Source: Heliopora coerulea
Taxonomy: Eukaryota; Cnidaria; Anthozoa; Scleralcyonacea; Helioporidae
Assembly (NCBI GenBank): GCA_030142905.1
Contig: JASJOG010000111.1
Span: 504,001-568,000 of the forward strand
Length of the DNA: 64,000 nucleotides
Direction: 5' to 3'
In this document: piece by piece, positions 20,678 to 29,849 of the stretch
Position numbering within the stretch: position 1 is the stretch's first letter
How the letters are laid out: each line of letters begins with the position of its first letter
Program-made: the position numbers and the translations under genes
The notes under the pieces: generated by a model
What the model was told of the DNA's origin: nothing
Seen by the model: the letters and a program-made list of their open reading frames with translations, nothing else
Databases searched by the model: none

Positions 20678-21362
20678 TTATTTTTTTGAGTTGTATATAT
20701 TTCTAATAGTATGCTTCCTATTAATTCAACATTGGTATTCGTATGAACAGAGAATTCAAGAGAGTTATACTGTCCTTTGTTAATACTTGCTTTGCTATCC
20801 ACATTGCTGAAATGTGTTACTGATCCTTTCAGAGTTTGATCTGTGGTTAATGGTAGTGAAGTAATCATACAACTCCTTTTTCCTTCATTATCAAAATTTT
20901 TCGATTTGTCTACTGCATCACAGCATATTGATATATAATGTAATCCATGGTTGATGTCAACCATAGAATCACTCTCAACTTTTGTATTTTTTGTATGACT
21001 TTATTTTTTGTGAATCCCAGCAAAAGACCTAGATTTTTCAGATTTATGTCTTTATCAGATTCAATGACACATTTTCCATTTTCTGAAGTCTTTGTTAAAG
21101 TTATTTTTCCAATACTTTTAAATTTCTCTGCTAGCATATCAAATGTCCAATATCCAGGATTGATTTACATATTTCCATCATACATGAATATTTCATTTTG
21201 TGAACTGAAAACATTATTGTAATTCCAGTATACTATCACTGACTTTATAAATATCTCTGGATTATCTTTGTCAATGGTTAGAGTTTTATCCAAGTCTAGT
21301 CTTTTCTCTTTTCCTTCGATGAATACAGTTATGTGAACTTGTTTGCTACGCTCACTATTCAT
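20674..21362 (-). pseudogene. Penton-like minor capsid protein
   Basis: It starts MNSERSKQVHITVFIEGKEK at 21,362; three open blocks in different frames run to 20,674. Recognisable pieces are TLTIDKDNPEIFIKSVIVYW, a central SIGKITLTKTSENGKCVIES and LGLLLGFTKNK, and a last block GLHYISICCDAVDKS and VELIGSILLEIYT. This order (N-terminal strands, ITL...LLGF, a G.xYI..D..D block, and a hydrophobic last strand) fits single-jelly-roll vertex proteins of Polintons. Two frameshifts (near 21,150 and 20,950) break it. Its stop overlaps the integrase start region by 4 bp. Confidence 0.65.
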
Positions 21363-21441
21363 ATTTTATTTTATTAAAAAATAAATAAATGAATGCTGAA
21401 CAAATGGAGAAAGCTTATTATGGAAAAACTATGAATATATT

Positions 21442-21957
21442 ATGAAAAATAGTAAAGAAGATGTTGAAATGATGAAAAAAATGTTTTTGAAAAAATATTC
21501 AAATGCTGACATGTCCAAGTTTGAATTTTTTGCAAATTTTGATAAGAATGGTAATTTTATTGGCACTGAAATATTCTTTAAAAATAATGAATTTTTGTCA
21601 ACAAATATTAAAAGTGACACATTTAAAAATGATAAAAATATGACTAAATATCTTTACTCAGTCAATCCTATTGATAGCACTGAGATGAAATTTCCAAAAA
21701 TATTTCAATCTATAGGAACAATTCAACCACTACCAAAAGGTAGAAAACATAAAGCTGATTATCCAATAAACCGAAAAAAATATTTCTGGGATGAATTTCC
21801 TGTGGATAAAGTTTTAAATTACCCTGTTAATAAATTTAAAATTTATGTTTCCTCCTTAGATTATTTTCATTCAAACTTACCAGAATTAGATACAACAATT
21901 AATCAACAAGTTAGGAACACAAAACAAGATAAGTTTGATGTCTCAACATTATTATGA
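21442..21957 (+). CDS. Unrecognised 171-aa Polinton ORF
   Basis: An open frame starting MKNSKEDVEMMKKMFLKKYS, with KFEFFANFDKNGNFIGTEIF and YPINRKKYFWDEFPVDKVL. It is lysine-, asparagine- and aromatic-rich and mixed alpha/beta, with no signal peptide or membrane segment. It is divergent from the penton gene across an ~80-bp AT-rich gap that probably holds both promoters. Its last 20 bases overlap the start of the next ORF (ATG at 21,938), suggesting one transcript. I do not recognise the family. Confidence 0.5.
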   Translation: MKNSKEDVEMMKKMFLKKYSNADMSKFEFFANFDKNGNFIGTEIFFKNNEFLSTNIKSDTFKNDKNMTKYLYSVNPIDSTEMKFPKIFQSIGTIQPLPKGRKHKADYPINRKKYFWDEFPVDKVLNYPVNKFKIYVSSLDYFHSNLPELDTTINQQVRNTKQDKFDVSTLL

Positions 21958-22903
21958 TTCTTTAGTTGGAGCTTATGTTGCTTCTTACATTTGCGGGATT
22001 TTGATAGAACATTTAACTCCCTCTGATGAAATTCCTCTGCAGATTACTTCGTTACTGAGATTTCATATTTATTCCACAATCCAAAGAATAACTAGAGAAT
22101 TACAAGATGCTGTGGGTGAAATTGTAGGAAAAGGAGATCCACACAGAGTTGGTAATGCAGTTGGAATAAATAGATCTGTGAATAATGATCCAAGAAATTG
22201 CATATTACAAAAATATAAAGCTGATAAATTACAAGGTCATTTTCCAGATTTTTATGGAAGAATTGTAGATCAAACTGGAGACTTTAAAAAATTTATTTAA
22301 AAAAAATCAAATGGAATAACAAAAGAGGGATTAATTTTGTTAAATCAAAGTATAGAAGCTTATATTTATGCAATTTTAGGAAGTCAAAGTAAAACCAGAC
22401 AAAGTATTGTTGGAAATCGTGGTTCTGCATTATAAATACAAGTTGTGTTTAGACAAATTGTAGAAGATTCCATCATAAATTATGATACATCCACATGGAT
22501 TAATATGAATTTAGCAATTTCTGATACTGCAATTTCACCAAGTTTATGGTTATTACCATCTAACATGATAATTCAAAAAACTACAATTCCTGGATATAAT
22601 AATATGCTTCATGTAGCAACCAAAAATATGAAATTTGGTTTAAATAAGAATATAAATTATTGTGGAAGTGAATGAAGTAAACACCAACCAAAAAAGATTC
22701 ATCAGGATTCAGCAATAACATCTCATTTGGATAACTTGGATTATAGTGAAACCAGTAAACAAAGTCCACCAGTAACTAAACACAAAGTGTTGTCAATAAC
22801 AACACCAAAAATTTATTATTATTATTCTTCTCCACAGCATCTACTGATTGCTTTTGTTTTTGCTGCAGTTGGTGGAATTTTGTTGTCAAAGTATTTGTTG
22901 TAA
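21938..22903 (+). pseudogene. Polinton protein of ~320 aa with C-terminal membrane anchor
   Basis: It starts MSQHYYDSLVGAYVASYICG. The first block runs to 22,300, then continues through one stop at 22,300 and frame changes: GLILLNQSIEAYIYAILGSQ, IVGNRGSA, then 22,445-22,675 (DTSTWINMNLAISDTAISPS, PSNMIIQKTTIPGYNNML), and finally a C-terminal hydrophobic helix (HLLIAFVFAAVGGILLSKYL). I recall similar uncharacterised ORFs in cnidarian Polintons. The anchor suggests a virion membrane or envelope-associated protein, but that is inference. Confidence 0.5.
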
Positions 22904-23012
22904 CTTAGATTTTACTTAAGTTTTTCTTAGATTTACTTGCAAGTGGACTCAAGTAGATTTCAAGTAACTTAGGTTTTACTTAAGTTTTACTTTGCTGTGA
23001 TTGCAAGTAGAT
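22903..23012 (+). repeat. Short direct repeats between ORFs
   Basis: ACTTAGATTTTACTTAAGTT and ACTTAGGTTTTACTTAAGTT lie about 65 bp apart, together with two TGCAAGTRGA... units. This may be a promoter or untranslated region of the next ORFs. Confidence 0.5.
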
Positions 23013-23047
23013 TTAAATTATATATAAAATAAACAAGTGATTCACAT

Positions 23048-23446
23048 GTGACTGAAGGGAGCAAACTCCCTGTTCAAAGTTCACCAAAGATTACAAAAGT
23101 CGAAAAGAGTGAGAAAATTCAAGATCCTAGAAGAGTAGAAGCAGGAAAAAGACTTGCAGCAATATCAAGAGAACCAAAGGAAAGAAAAGCAAGAGAGCGA
23201 AGAGGAGTAGCTGTGAAAAATGACCACGAAGTGGCTAACTAAAGAGAAATAAGAGACTATACAGATTTCAAATATTTCATAGCAGGTGTAGGATTTGTTG
23301 CTTCAAATGGTGGTCTATAACTTTGCATACCAACAGGATAAAACGAGAAGAAAAAGAATTAAAAGAAAACAAAGAAGACCATAAAGTGAACAAGAATGAA
23401 TGTTTGAAAAATGAAAAAAACACAAAAAAAGAAAAATTTAGATAGT
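23048..23446 (+). pseudogene. Lysine-rich protein with one membrane segment
   Basis: It starts MTEGSKLPVQSSPKITKVEK and has the charged helix RRVEAGKRLAAISREPKERK. One TAA stop at 23,240 is followed in frame by FKYFIAGVGFVASNGGL (membrane helix). A frame change then gives a lysine-rich C-terminal tail (KREEKELKENKEDHKVNKNE). The VEAGKRLAA...K pattern followed by a single membrane helix recurs in cnidarian Polinton ORFs I recall. Function unknown. Confidence 0.45.
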
Positions 23447-23471
23447 TGATTAAAAAATTTATTATAAATAA

Positions 23472-23708
23472 ATGGGTGAAATGAATAGAAAAGAAGTCAT
23501 GAACAAATTATATGATGCAACTTTAATTACTTTTGGAGCAGTTGGTGTTTCTATGGTTTCTAAATAAGTTTTGGGACAAAAATTAATAATAACAGAAAAT
23601 CTTATGTCAACATTAAAATTAGCAGTTGCAGTTGGGTTATCAACAACTGGAATAAAATATGCACAAGATAAAAAATGGTTACCTACTGATCCATTTAATC
23701 AAAAATAA
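23472..23708 (+). pseudogene. Small two-helix membrane protein (79 codons)
   Basis: It starts MGEMNRKEVMNKLYDATLIT, with two hydrophobic segments (LITFGAVGVSMVS and TLKLAVAVGLSTTGIKYA) and an ending KKWLPTDPFNQK. One in-frame TAA lies between the helices. The K-x-LYDA...TLKLA.AVGLST..KY.Q.K...TDPF pattern is one I recognise from other invertebrate Polintons, so the protein family is conserved. Function unknown. It follows the previous ORF by ~25 bp and is followed 11 bp later by the next. Confidence 0.5.
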
Positions 23709-23719
23709 ATAATAAATAA

Positions 23720-24111
23720 ATGGCAAGTGTATTAGCTATAGGAGTATTCAATGGAGCTGGATTCTTAATTAATAAACTAAATCACAGCGATTATGAAAAA
23801 GAAATCAAACGTCACAATGAAGCAATGGAAAAATTGTCAAAAGCAAAAGAAAAATGGTATGAGGAACAAGTGAATAATAAGGAAAAAATAGAAATGCTTA
23901 GACAACAAGTTCTGATGCGAATGCAGACATAAATCAAACAAACAAAGCTTTGGAAGAAATCAGAAAAATTACAAGAGAACCTGTTTTAGAGGATTACTAC
24001 CAACCATCAAATGAAATGAAAGAATATCAGTTGGTTTTTGTCTCACTTATGGGACTCACTGGTGGATGGATCGCAGTGAAGCTGCTGACCATAGGGAATC
24101 CTACTTCATAA
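23720..24111 (+). pseudogene. Membrane/coiled-coil protein of the Polinton
   Basis: It starts MASVLAIGVFNGAGFLINKL, a hydrophobic N-terminus, followed by a long charged coiled coil (EKEIKRHNEAMEKLSKAKEK, WYEEQVNNKEKIEML). A frame shift near 23,925 leads to KALEEIRKITREPVLEDYYQ, PSNEMKEYQLVF and a C-terminal membrane helix ending near 24,108. The coiled coil, an ...YYQPS.EMKEYQ... block and a final hydrophobic helix form a recurring Polinton ORF pattern. Both ends can insert in a membrane. Function unknown. Confidence 0.5.
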
Positions 24112-24184
24112 AATCATAAATTGATATAAAATTGATTTTTTATATTTTTCTTTTGAAAGAAAAATACACTTATAATAAAATAGT

Positions 24185-24509
24185 ATGATTACTATCCGTG
24201 AACTACAAAAACTTGCAAAAGAGGCAAAAATTAAATATCACATGACTCTAAATAAAAATCAGTTACACGCAGCATTGGGAATAGAACCATCTCCCTCAGT
24301 TGAAACTTTTGAACATTATCGTGGAGGAAAGATAAAAAGTAATGTGAAAACAATTCTTATAAATAAAATTACAGGAGAAAAAAAAGAATATGAAAATATA
24401 TTATTCTTGTGCAAAAGCACTTGGAAAAAATCCTAGCTCTATATCTTATAATATTAAAAAAAATAATGGAGAGATTAAAACTTGTATATCATATAAGATG
24501 TTATTGTGA
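24185..24509 (+). pseudogene. SAP-like plus NUMOD-like DNA-binding protein
   Basis: It starts MITIRELQKLAKEAKIKYHM, then TLNKNQLHAALGI, which resembles a SAP-type helix-extended-helix. It continues VKTILINKITGEKKEYENI. After a one-base frame shift near 24,400 the frame gives SCAKALGKNPSSISYNIKKN, which looks like the NUMOD1 helix-turn-helix (a KEY.sI..AAK.LG...SI..yi pattern). About 108 codons in total. Both domains bind DNA in other contexts, so a regulatory or packaging-adaptor role is possible but unproven. It is the last plus-strand gene before the right terminal repeat. Confidence 0.5.
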
Positions 24510-24565
24510 AAAATTATATATTGTTAAAATACTTTAAAATTTTTTCCAAAATAAAAAAAATTATT

Positions 24566-24763
24566 AAAAATGTTCAATTTCTTCCACATTTTGTTGTTGC
24601 ATTATATTTTTATCAAATGCATTCTTTCCATATCTTTTCTTTGTATGTGGTGCATGTCCTTCCACAAAGATAATCCAATTCTAAGAGACTTTGTTTTATG
24701 ATTATTTTTATTAACTTTTTCTGTTTTTTCTATGTTGTTAGTAGAAGAATCTTTGTTACCCAT
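24566..24763 (-). pseudogene. Small MGN-start protein near the right end
   Basis: It starts MGNKDSSTNNIEKTEKVNKN. A frame change near 24,680 leads to FVEGHAPHTKKRYGKNAFDK and the end QQQNVEEIEHF. The MGNKxSS start matches the consensus for N-myristoylation (inference). It is convergent with the SAP/NUMOD-like gene and sits ~80 bp from the right inverted repeat. No family known to me. Confidence 0.35.
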
Positions 24764-24845
24764 TTATTTATATATATTTAATACTGATAAAATTGATTTT
24801 TTTATTCTTTCATTTAAGAAAAAATAATATATATAAATAAAGTAT

Positions 24846-24930
24846 GAATCCCCTGTGACACTGAAAAAATTTGAGAAAAAAACAAGTGATGACAAAAATG
24901 CGTCAGAAACCCCCTCTATTCACTACTACT
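24846..24930 (-). repeat. Right terminal inverted repeat of the Polinton
   Basis: Reverse complement of 13,862-13,943 at about 85-88 percent identity by eye. It ends in an ACT triplet run directly before the ACTTCT duplication. Confidence 0.85.
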
Positions 24931-25075
24931 ACTTCTTTCAAAATAAAGTCTCCAGAGCAGCAAATATTTTAAAGCATATTTTTTTCCCAGCTTTGGGAAA
25001 ATAATACACACTTCTACAGAGGCTCAAATTGATTCTGGAGTTATATTTTCACCAGACATACTTTGACAAAGACTT

Positions 25076-26020
25076 ATATAAATATCACTTGTACTGAAAG
25101 TGGCATAAGGTAAACTAATTGAAATACAGGGCTATGACTAATCTAATATGAAATTCAGTAGGTGTGACAGACTAAGATAATTACAATAATGGAATTTCTT
25201 GTCTATAGGAAGTACTAATGGACAGAAACAAGATATAAAATTGCTGTTTACAGTGTAAAGTCAATATTAATTATAGTGGACAGAAAAGATGAAATTAGAT
25301 AGGTTTGGTGGATTACAGGCTAAATATAGTGATTAAGTGATGAACTTGAATGTTGAATTCAGGGTTGATTTTCTTGACATGCAGAGTTTCTTTCAGTTTA
25401 AAAGTAAGAGTAGATCCAGCAGTCTAAAATCTTGAAGCAGTATGGAGTATATTGATTTTTACAAGAAGTGGATTGGTGGAAGTGTTTGAATATGGGCGAG
25501 TTTTTGTCAGTGTGGATATGATATTTTAATAGATTTCTCCCTAGAAGGGCTTTTCAGAAACTATTTACAAGATCATAAAAAACTGAAAATATATTTACGC
25601 ATAAAAGTTACAAAAATTAAGTATTAAAGTTAACTAACACAATATACAGGGTTTTGGTGAAAGAATATTTTCAAACACTTACACCAATCCCCCCTGTAAA
25701 ACCAATATATTCCATCCTGATTAAAAATTTTAGCCTCTCCACATCAACAAAATTAACCCTATATTTAGCCTGTATTCCACCAAACCTATCTAATTTCATC
25801 TTTTTGTCTGCCATAATTAGTATTGACTTTAAGCTGTAAACAGCAATTCTATGCCTTGTTTCTGTCTATTAGTGCTTCCTACAGACAAGTAATACCTTTT
25901 TCACTGTAATTACCTCAGTCTGTCACACCTACTAGATTACCTATTAGATGAGTCAAAGCCCTGTATTTTAATTACATTACCCTATATAAATATCATTTGT
26001 ACTGATGATGGCATAAGTCT
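25076..26020. repeat. Large fold-back element with direct-repeat flanks
   Basis: The arms at about 25,122-25,495 and 25,660-25,970 pair at roughly 80 percent identity (blocks AAATACAGGGCT, AATTGCTGTTTACAG, GATGAAATTAGATAGGTTTG, ACAGGCTAAATATAG). Outside the arms, TATATAAATATCAYTTGTACTGA occurs on both sides in the same orientation. The arms are therefore inverted while the edges are direct. No gene inside. Confidence 0.75.
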
Positions 26021-26029
26021 GATGAAACA

Positions 26030-26390
26030 TGTCAATGATTAAAAAATTTGTCATTTACTTAAAGTTTACGTTATCATTAATGCTCATGCAATCATATGAA
26101 ATTAGTTAAAAGGATGAAGGGGTTGCCAGATGATTTCTTAAATACAGGTAAACAAGTTATGTGAACAAAAGCTTCCTCTTAACGAACTGAAAAACGACGG
26201 CACATTGCACCCCTAGTGACTTTCTGCTCTATGCTCCTTGGGTATGAGGTTGGGCTCTATAACAGTTCCTCTTTACAATACCACTTATATTAAATAATGC
26301 TTCTTAAATTGTAATAAACTTGCTTTAATGTCATCATACATAAAGTTGATGTAGTAATTTCTCTGTTGATATCATCATATCCTTGAAATA
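26030..26390. other. No feature seen
   Basis: AT-rich sequence between the fold-back element and the Penelope-like element; no repeat ends or coding pattern recognised. Confidence 0.5.
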
Positions 26391-26521
26391 TTACATCTTC
26401 AGAGTGGAGATCAGGGATTACAACGAGATAAATTTATATTAACAAACAGTATCGAATAACAATTAAGATGACATATTTACAACAGTAACGGAAATTGACG
26501 GGAGACAGCAGTAAGGTGTTA

Positions 26522-28807
26522 TCAGAAGAGGGAAAGAGGCATCGAACCAATATTCCCGTTAAGAATTGGTTTTAATTTATTAATTATAAGACTTTCTTTA
26601 AGGAGTAGTTCAGAAACAGAAGGCGACGAGGATAATATTTTGAAGTCGGAAAAAGAAATGGGATGGCCAGTTTCAATGTGGTGGGAAAGGATACTAGTGG
26701 GAGAGGGATTAACTCTTCTGTTATCTGTCAAGGGTGAGATCCCCATATGATCTGAAATGCGTGTGTGTAACTGTCGGCTAGTTTGGCCAACATACAATGC
26801 CTTACAGCATTGACACGTAAATAAATACACCACATGTGATTTCAGGGCATCAGGGATCCTGTCCTTGACAGAGAAAAAACAGCGAAGGCGAATGGATGGG
26901 CGAAAGACAAAGCGTAATGAAACTTGAGGAAAGGCGGACGATAATAGTTTGATGAGTTGAGTGCGAATTTGAAGGCCATGTGAACCAGTATACGGTAGAG
27001 AAAAATAAATTAAAAACTTAGGAGCAATAGAAATCTTGGGAGCGGACGAAAAGGATTTATCTAAAAATGAACTTACACATTTGTCAAACAGGATAGCTGG
27101 GAATTAATTTTTAATGAAAATTTGTTTGAGTTTCTGGAGTTCAGAGTGCAAGATGGAGTAGCTAGAGCATAAATTAAAATATCGAAATAGAAGGGAAAAG
27201 ATAAGGCCTTTTTTATAGCAGTCCGGAATAAAACTATTAAAGTTAGTTAGTAAACCGGTGTAAGTGGATTTTCGGTAGATACTGGTGGTGAAATTAATTT
27301 CAGAGCGGTTAATTTTTATGTCAAGGAAAGATAAGGTGCTGTTATTCTCAGTTTCGTGCGTAAATTTGATATTAGCGTGCTGTGAGTTTAGATAGTTAAG
27401 AAATGGTAGAATATGAGTCGAAGATCGAAATAGAAGGAAACAGTCGTCAACATAACGTCGGTAGAAGATGGGTTTGAATTGTGAAGGACAGTTGTTAAGC
27501 CAGCTGGTTTCATAAAAGGAGAGAAAGATATTAGCAAAGAGAGGTCCCAGAGGGGAACCCATAGCAACACCATCAACCTGTTCGTAGAGTTGGTTGTTGA
27601 AAAGGAAATGGTTGTTCTTAACAGCGAATTCTAAAAGTTTCTTAAATTCATTACGGGAAAATCCTTGAAAACAATTTTGGTTATGAAAAAGTAAACAGAG
27701 TATGATATTTGTGGTTTCGTTAAGTGGGATGTTGATAAATAAAGATTTGATGTCGAAACTGGCCATAATGACTTCCCTAGGGTTGGTTTTAAGACTTGAG
27801 AGTTCAGTGATGAAAGAAAAAGAATCCTTAACTACATGTATGCTAGAAGAGATCGGGCGAAGCAATGGGACAAGGAATTTGGCGAGTCTGTAAGAGTGAG
27901 TGTTAATCGAAGAAATTATAGGTCTTAAAGGTATATCAAATTTATGCACCTTAGGAAGTCCATAAAGTAATCCAGGTCAAGAGCCGGTCGGAAAAATTTC
28001 TTGGTAGGTTGCATCCATGATAGATCCGTTCTTCTTTAAATCTCGAAGGTATTTCTTCAAGCGATTCTCTCGACTGATCGTGGTTCTAGTGGGATCTTCA
28101 TTCAAGCGTATGAATTTGGTTTCATCATCCAGGATACTATTCATTTTGGCAGCGTAGTCGGATTTGTCCATGATAACGACACCATTACCTTTATCAGGCT
28201 TCAAAATAATAATGTCATTGTCGTTGCGAAGGGATTTTATTATTTGAAACTCTTCGTTGGAGAAAATAAAACTTGGTGGGTGGTAACTTTTGTATCCAGA
28301 AAGAGCGATATTTTTTAGGCGGGTTTTAAGTAGGTCTTCATCAAAGCCAGATTTGGGATAAATTGGTTCTTGTGTGAGTTTGCGATAAAGCATCTCGAAG
28401 GGTATGAGGAAGTCGGCAAAACGAAGTCTTCTTGGTGGAATTGAGAAGTTCAAGCCTCTTGCTAATAGTCTTTTTTCCTCTTGAGTCAAGTTCCTTTTAG
28501 GAAAGTTGAATACGACCTCATCAGGGTTGATCGTGGAGCAATTCGTAAAATCTTTATGAAGGCGAAAGAGTTTTTTCTCTTGGACATTCTTATGACGTTT
28601 AAGAAGTCTGGAATTTTCGGTGAAGCATATGGATTTCAGGTGGTTTAGATCAAGAAAGGATACCAAGGATGAAAGATAGTTTAGTGCGGTGGTTAAGTCG
28701 GACGTAAGAACTTGAATGTGGGAATGTTTGATGGATATTTCTTCATTTAAGAGTTTCTTTTGACAGTTCACGTAGGCTGTAGAGTTCTGCAAATGTCGGT
28801 TGGCCAA
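26522..28807 (-). pseudogene. Penelope-like reverse transcriptase with GIY-YIG endonuclease
   Basis: The ORF starts at 28,807 and is interrupted only by TGA near 27,975 and TAA near 27,102, plus possibly its 5' end. RT motifs are in order: IILKPDKGNGVVIMDKSDY, MASFDIKSLFINIPLNET (motif A), VDGVAMGSPLGPLFANIF (motif B), RYVDDCFLLF (motif C, YVDD) and LSFLDIKINRSE. The C-terminal domain VVYLFTCQCCKALYVGQTSR, with RISDH and a later Glu (LLLKESLIINKLKP), is a GIY-YIG nuclease. About 760 codons is normal. It copies the element RNA into nicked target DNA. The plus-strand copy has GAA where this copy has the TAA, so this stop is private to this copy. Confidence 0.9.
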
Positions 28808-28839
28808 CTTGAAGTTGAGAATAACAGATGAGATGAAGA

Positions 28840-29668
28840 TGAGAATAACAGCACCTTATCTTTCCTTGACATAAAAATTAACCGCTCTGAAATTAATTTC
28901 ACCACCAGTATCTACCAAAAATCCACTTACACCGGTTTACTAACTAACTTTAATAGTTTTATTCCGGACTGCTATAAAAAAGGCCTTATCTTTTCCCTTC
29001 TATTTCGATATTTCAATTTATGCTCTAGCTACTCCATCTTGCACTCTGAACTCCAGAAACTCAAACAAATTTTCATTAAAAATGAATTCCCAGCTACCCT
29101 GTTTGACAAATGTGTAAGTTCATTTTTAGATAAATCCTTTTCGTCCGCTCCCAAGATTTCTATTGCTCCTAAGTTTTTAATTTATTTTTCTCTACCGTAT
29201 ACTGGTTCACATGGCCTTCAAATTCGCACTCAACTCATCAAACTATTATCGTCCGCCTTTCCTCAAGTTTCATTATGCTTCGTCTTTCACCCATCCGTTC
29301 GCCTTCGCTCTTTTTTCCCTGTCAAGGACAGGATCCCTGATGCCCTGAAATCGCATGTGGTGTATTTATTTACGTGTCAATGCTGTAAGGCATTGTATGT
29401 TGGCCAAACTAGCCGACAGTTACACACACGCATTTCAGATCATATGGGGATCTCACCCTTGACAGGTAACAGAAGAGTTAATCCCTCTCCCACTAGTATC
29501 CTTTCCCACCACATTGAAACTGGCCATCCCATTTCTTTTTCCGACTTCAAAATATTATCCTCGTCGCCTTCTGTTTCTGAACTACTCCTTAAAGAAAGTC
29601 TTATAATTAATAAATTAAAACCAATTCTTAATGGGAATATTGGTTCGATGCCTCTTTCCCTCTTCTGA
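28840..29668 (+). pseudogene. Inverted Penelope fragment: RT tail and intact GIY-YIG domain
   Basis: It begins inside the RT C-terminal part (LSFLDIKINRS near 28,860) and is open from 29,039 (MHSELQKLKQIFIKNEFPAT) to the stop at 29,668. The GIY-YIG block CCKALYVGQTSRQLHTRISD is intact. It is nearly identical to the minus-strand copy, with few visible differences such as Asp/Gly in the LT[DG]NRRVN block. No promoter or N-terminal RT, so it is a 5'-truncated copy joined head to head with the main one. Confidence 0.85.
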
Positions 29669-29787
29669 TAACACCTTACTGCTGTCTCCCGTCAATTTCC
29701 GTTACTGTTGTAAATATGTCATCTTAATTGTTATTCGATACTGTTTGTTAATATAAATTTATCTCGTTGTAATCCCTGATCTCCGCT

Positions 29788-29815
29788 CTGAAGATGTTGC
29801 TTGTAGCGACGAAAC
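29788..29815 (+). ncRNA. Hammerhead-ribozyme-like motif 2 (Penelope type)
   Basis: CTGAAGA fits the CUGANGA core. After one extra T, stem II is GTTGC/GCGAC around TTGTA, followed by GAAAC and GTC, the minimal stem III plus cleavage-type triplet seen in Penelope hammerheads. It lies just after the Penelope 3' region. The sister copy at 26.39 kb is broken inside this motif. Confidence 0.6.
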
Positions 29816-29849
29816 GTCAGTCAATAAATATGTTTTAAAACTCTTCTAG

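Larger units (their letters stand above)
13862..24930. mobile_element. Polinton/Maverick-like provirus, 11 kb, with TIRs and target duplication
   Basis: The left end AGTAGGGAATAGAGGGGGTT and the right end, on the reverse strand AGTAGTAGTGAATAGAGG, start terminal inverted repeats of about 83 bp. ACTTCT flanks both sides (13,856-13,861 and 24,931-24,936), the 6-bp duplication expected for Polintons. Between them are a LamG-like protein, small protein, A32-like ATPase, major capsid, membrane protein, acidic protein, retrovirus-type integrase with chromodomain, penton-like protein and a run of small ORFs. No DNA polymerase B or adenain-type protease is recognisable, and 11 kb is short for the family. 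Most genes are broken. The exact right edge is blurred by an ACT triplet run. Confidence 0.85.

Noticed and set aside
26002..26027. CTGATGA...GAAAC that looks like a hammerhead
   Set aside because: No pairing stem II between the two core blocks; the sequence is part of the direct-repeat edge of the fold-back element.
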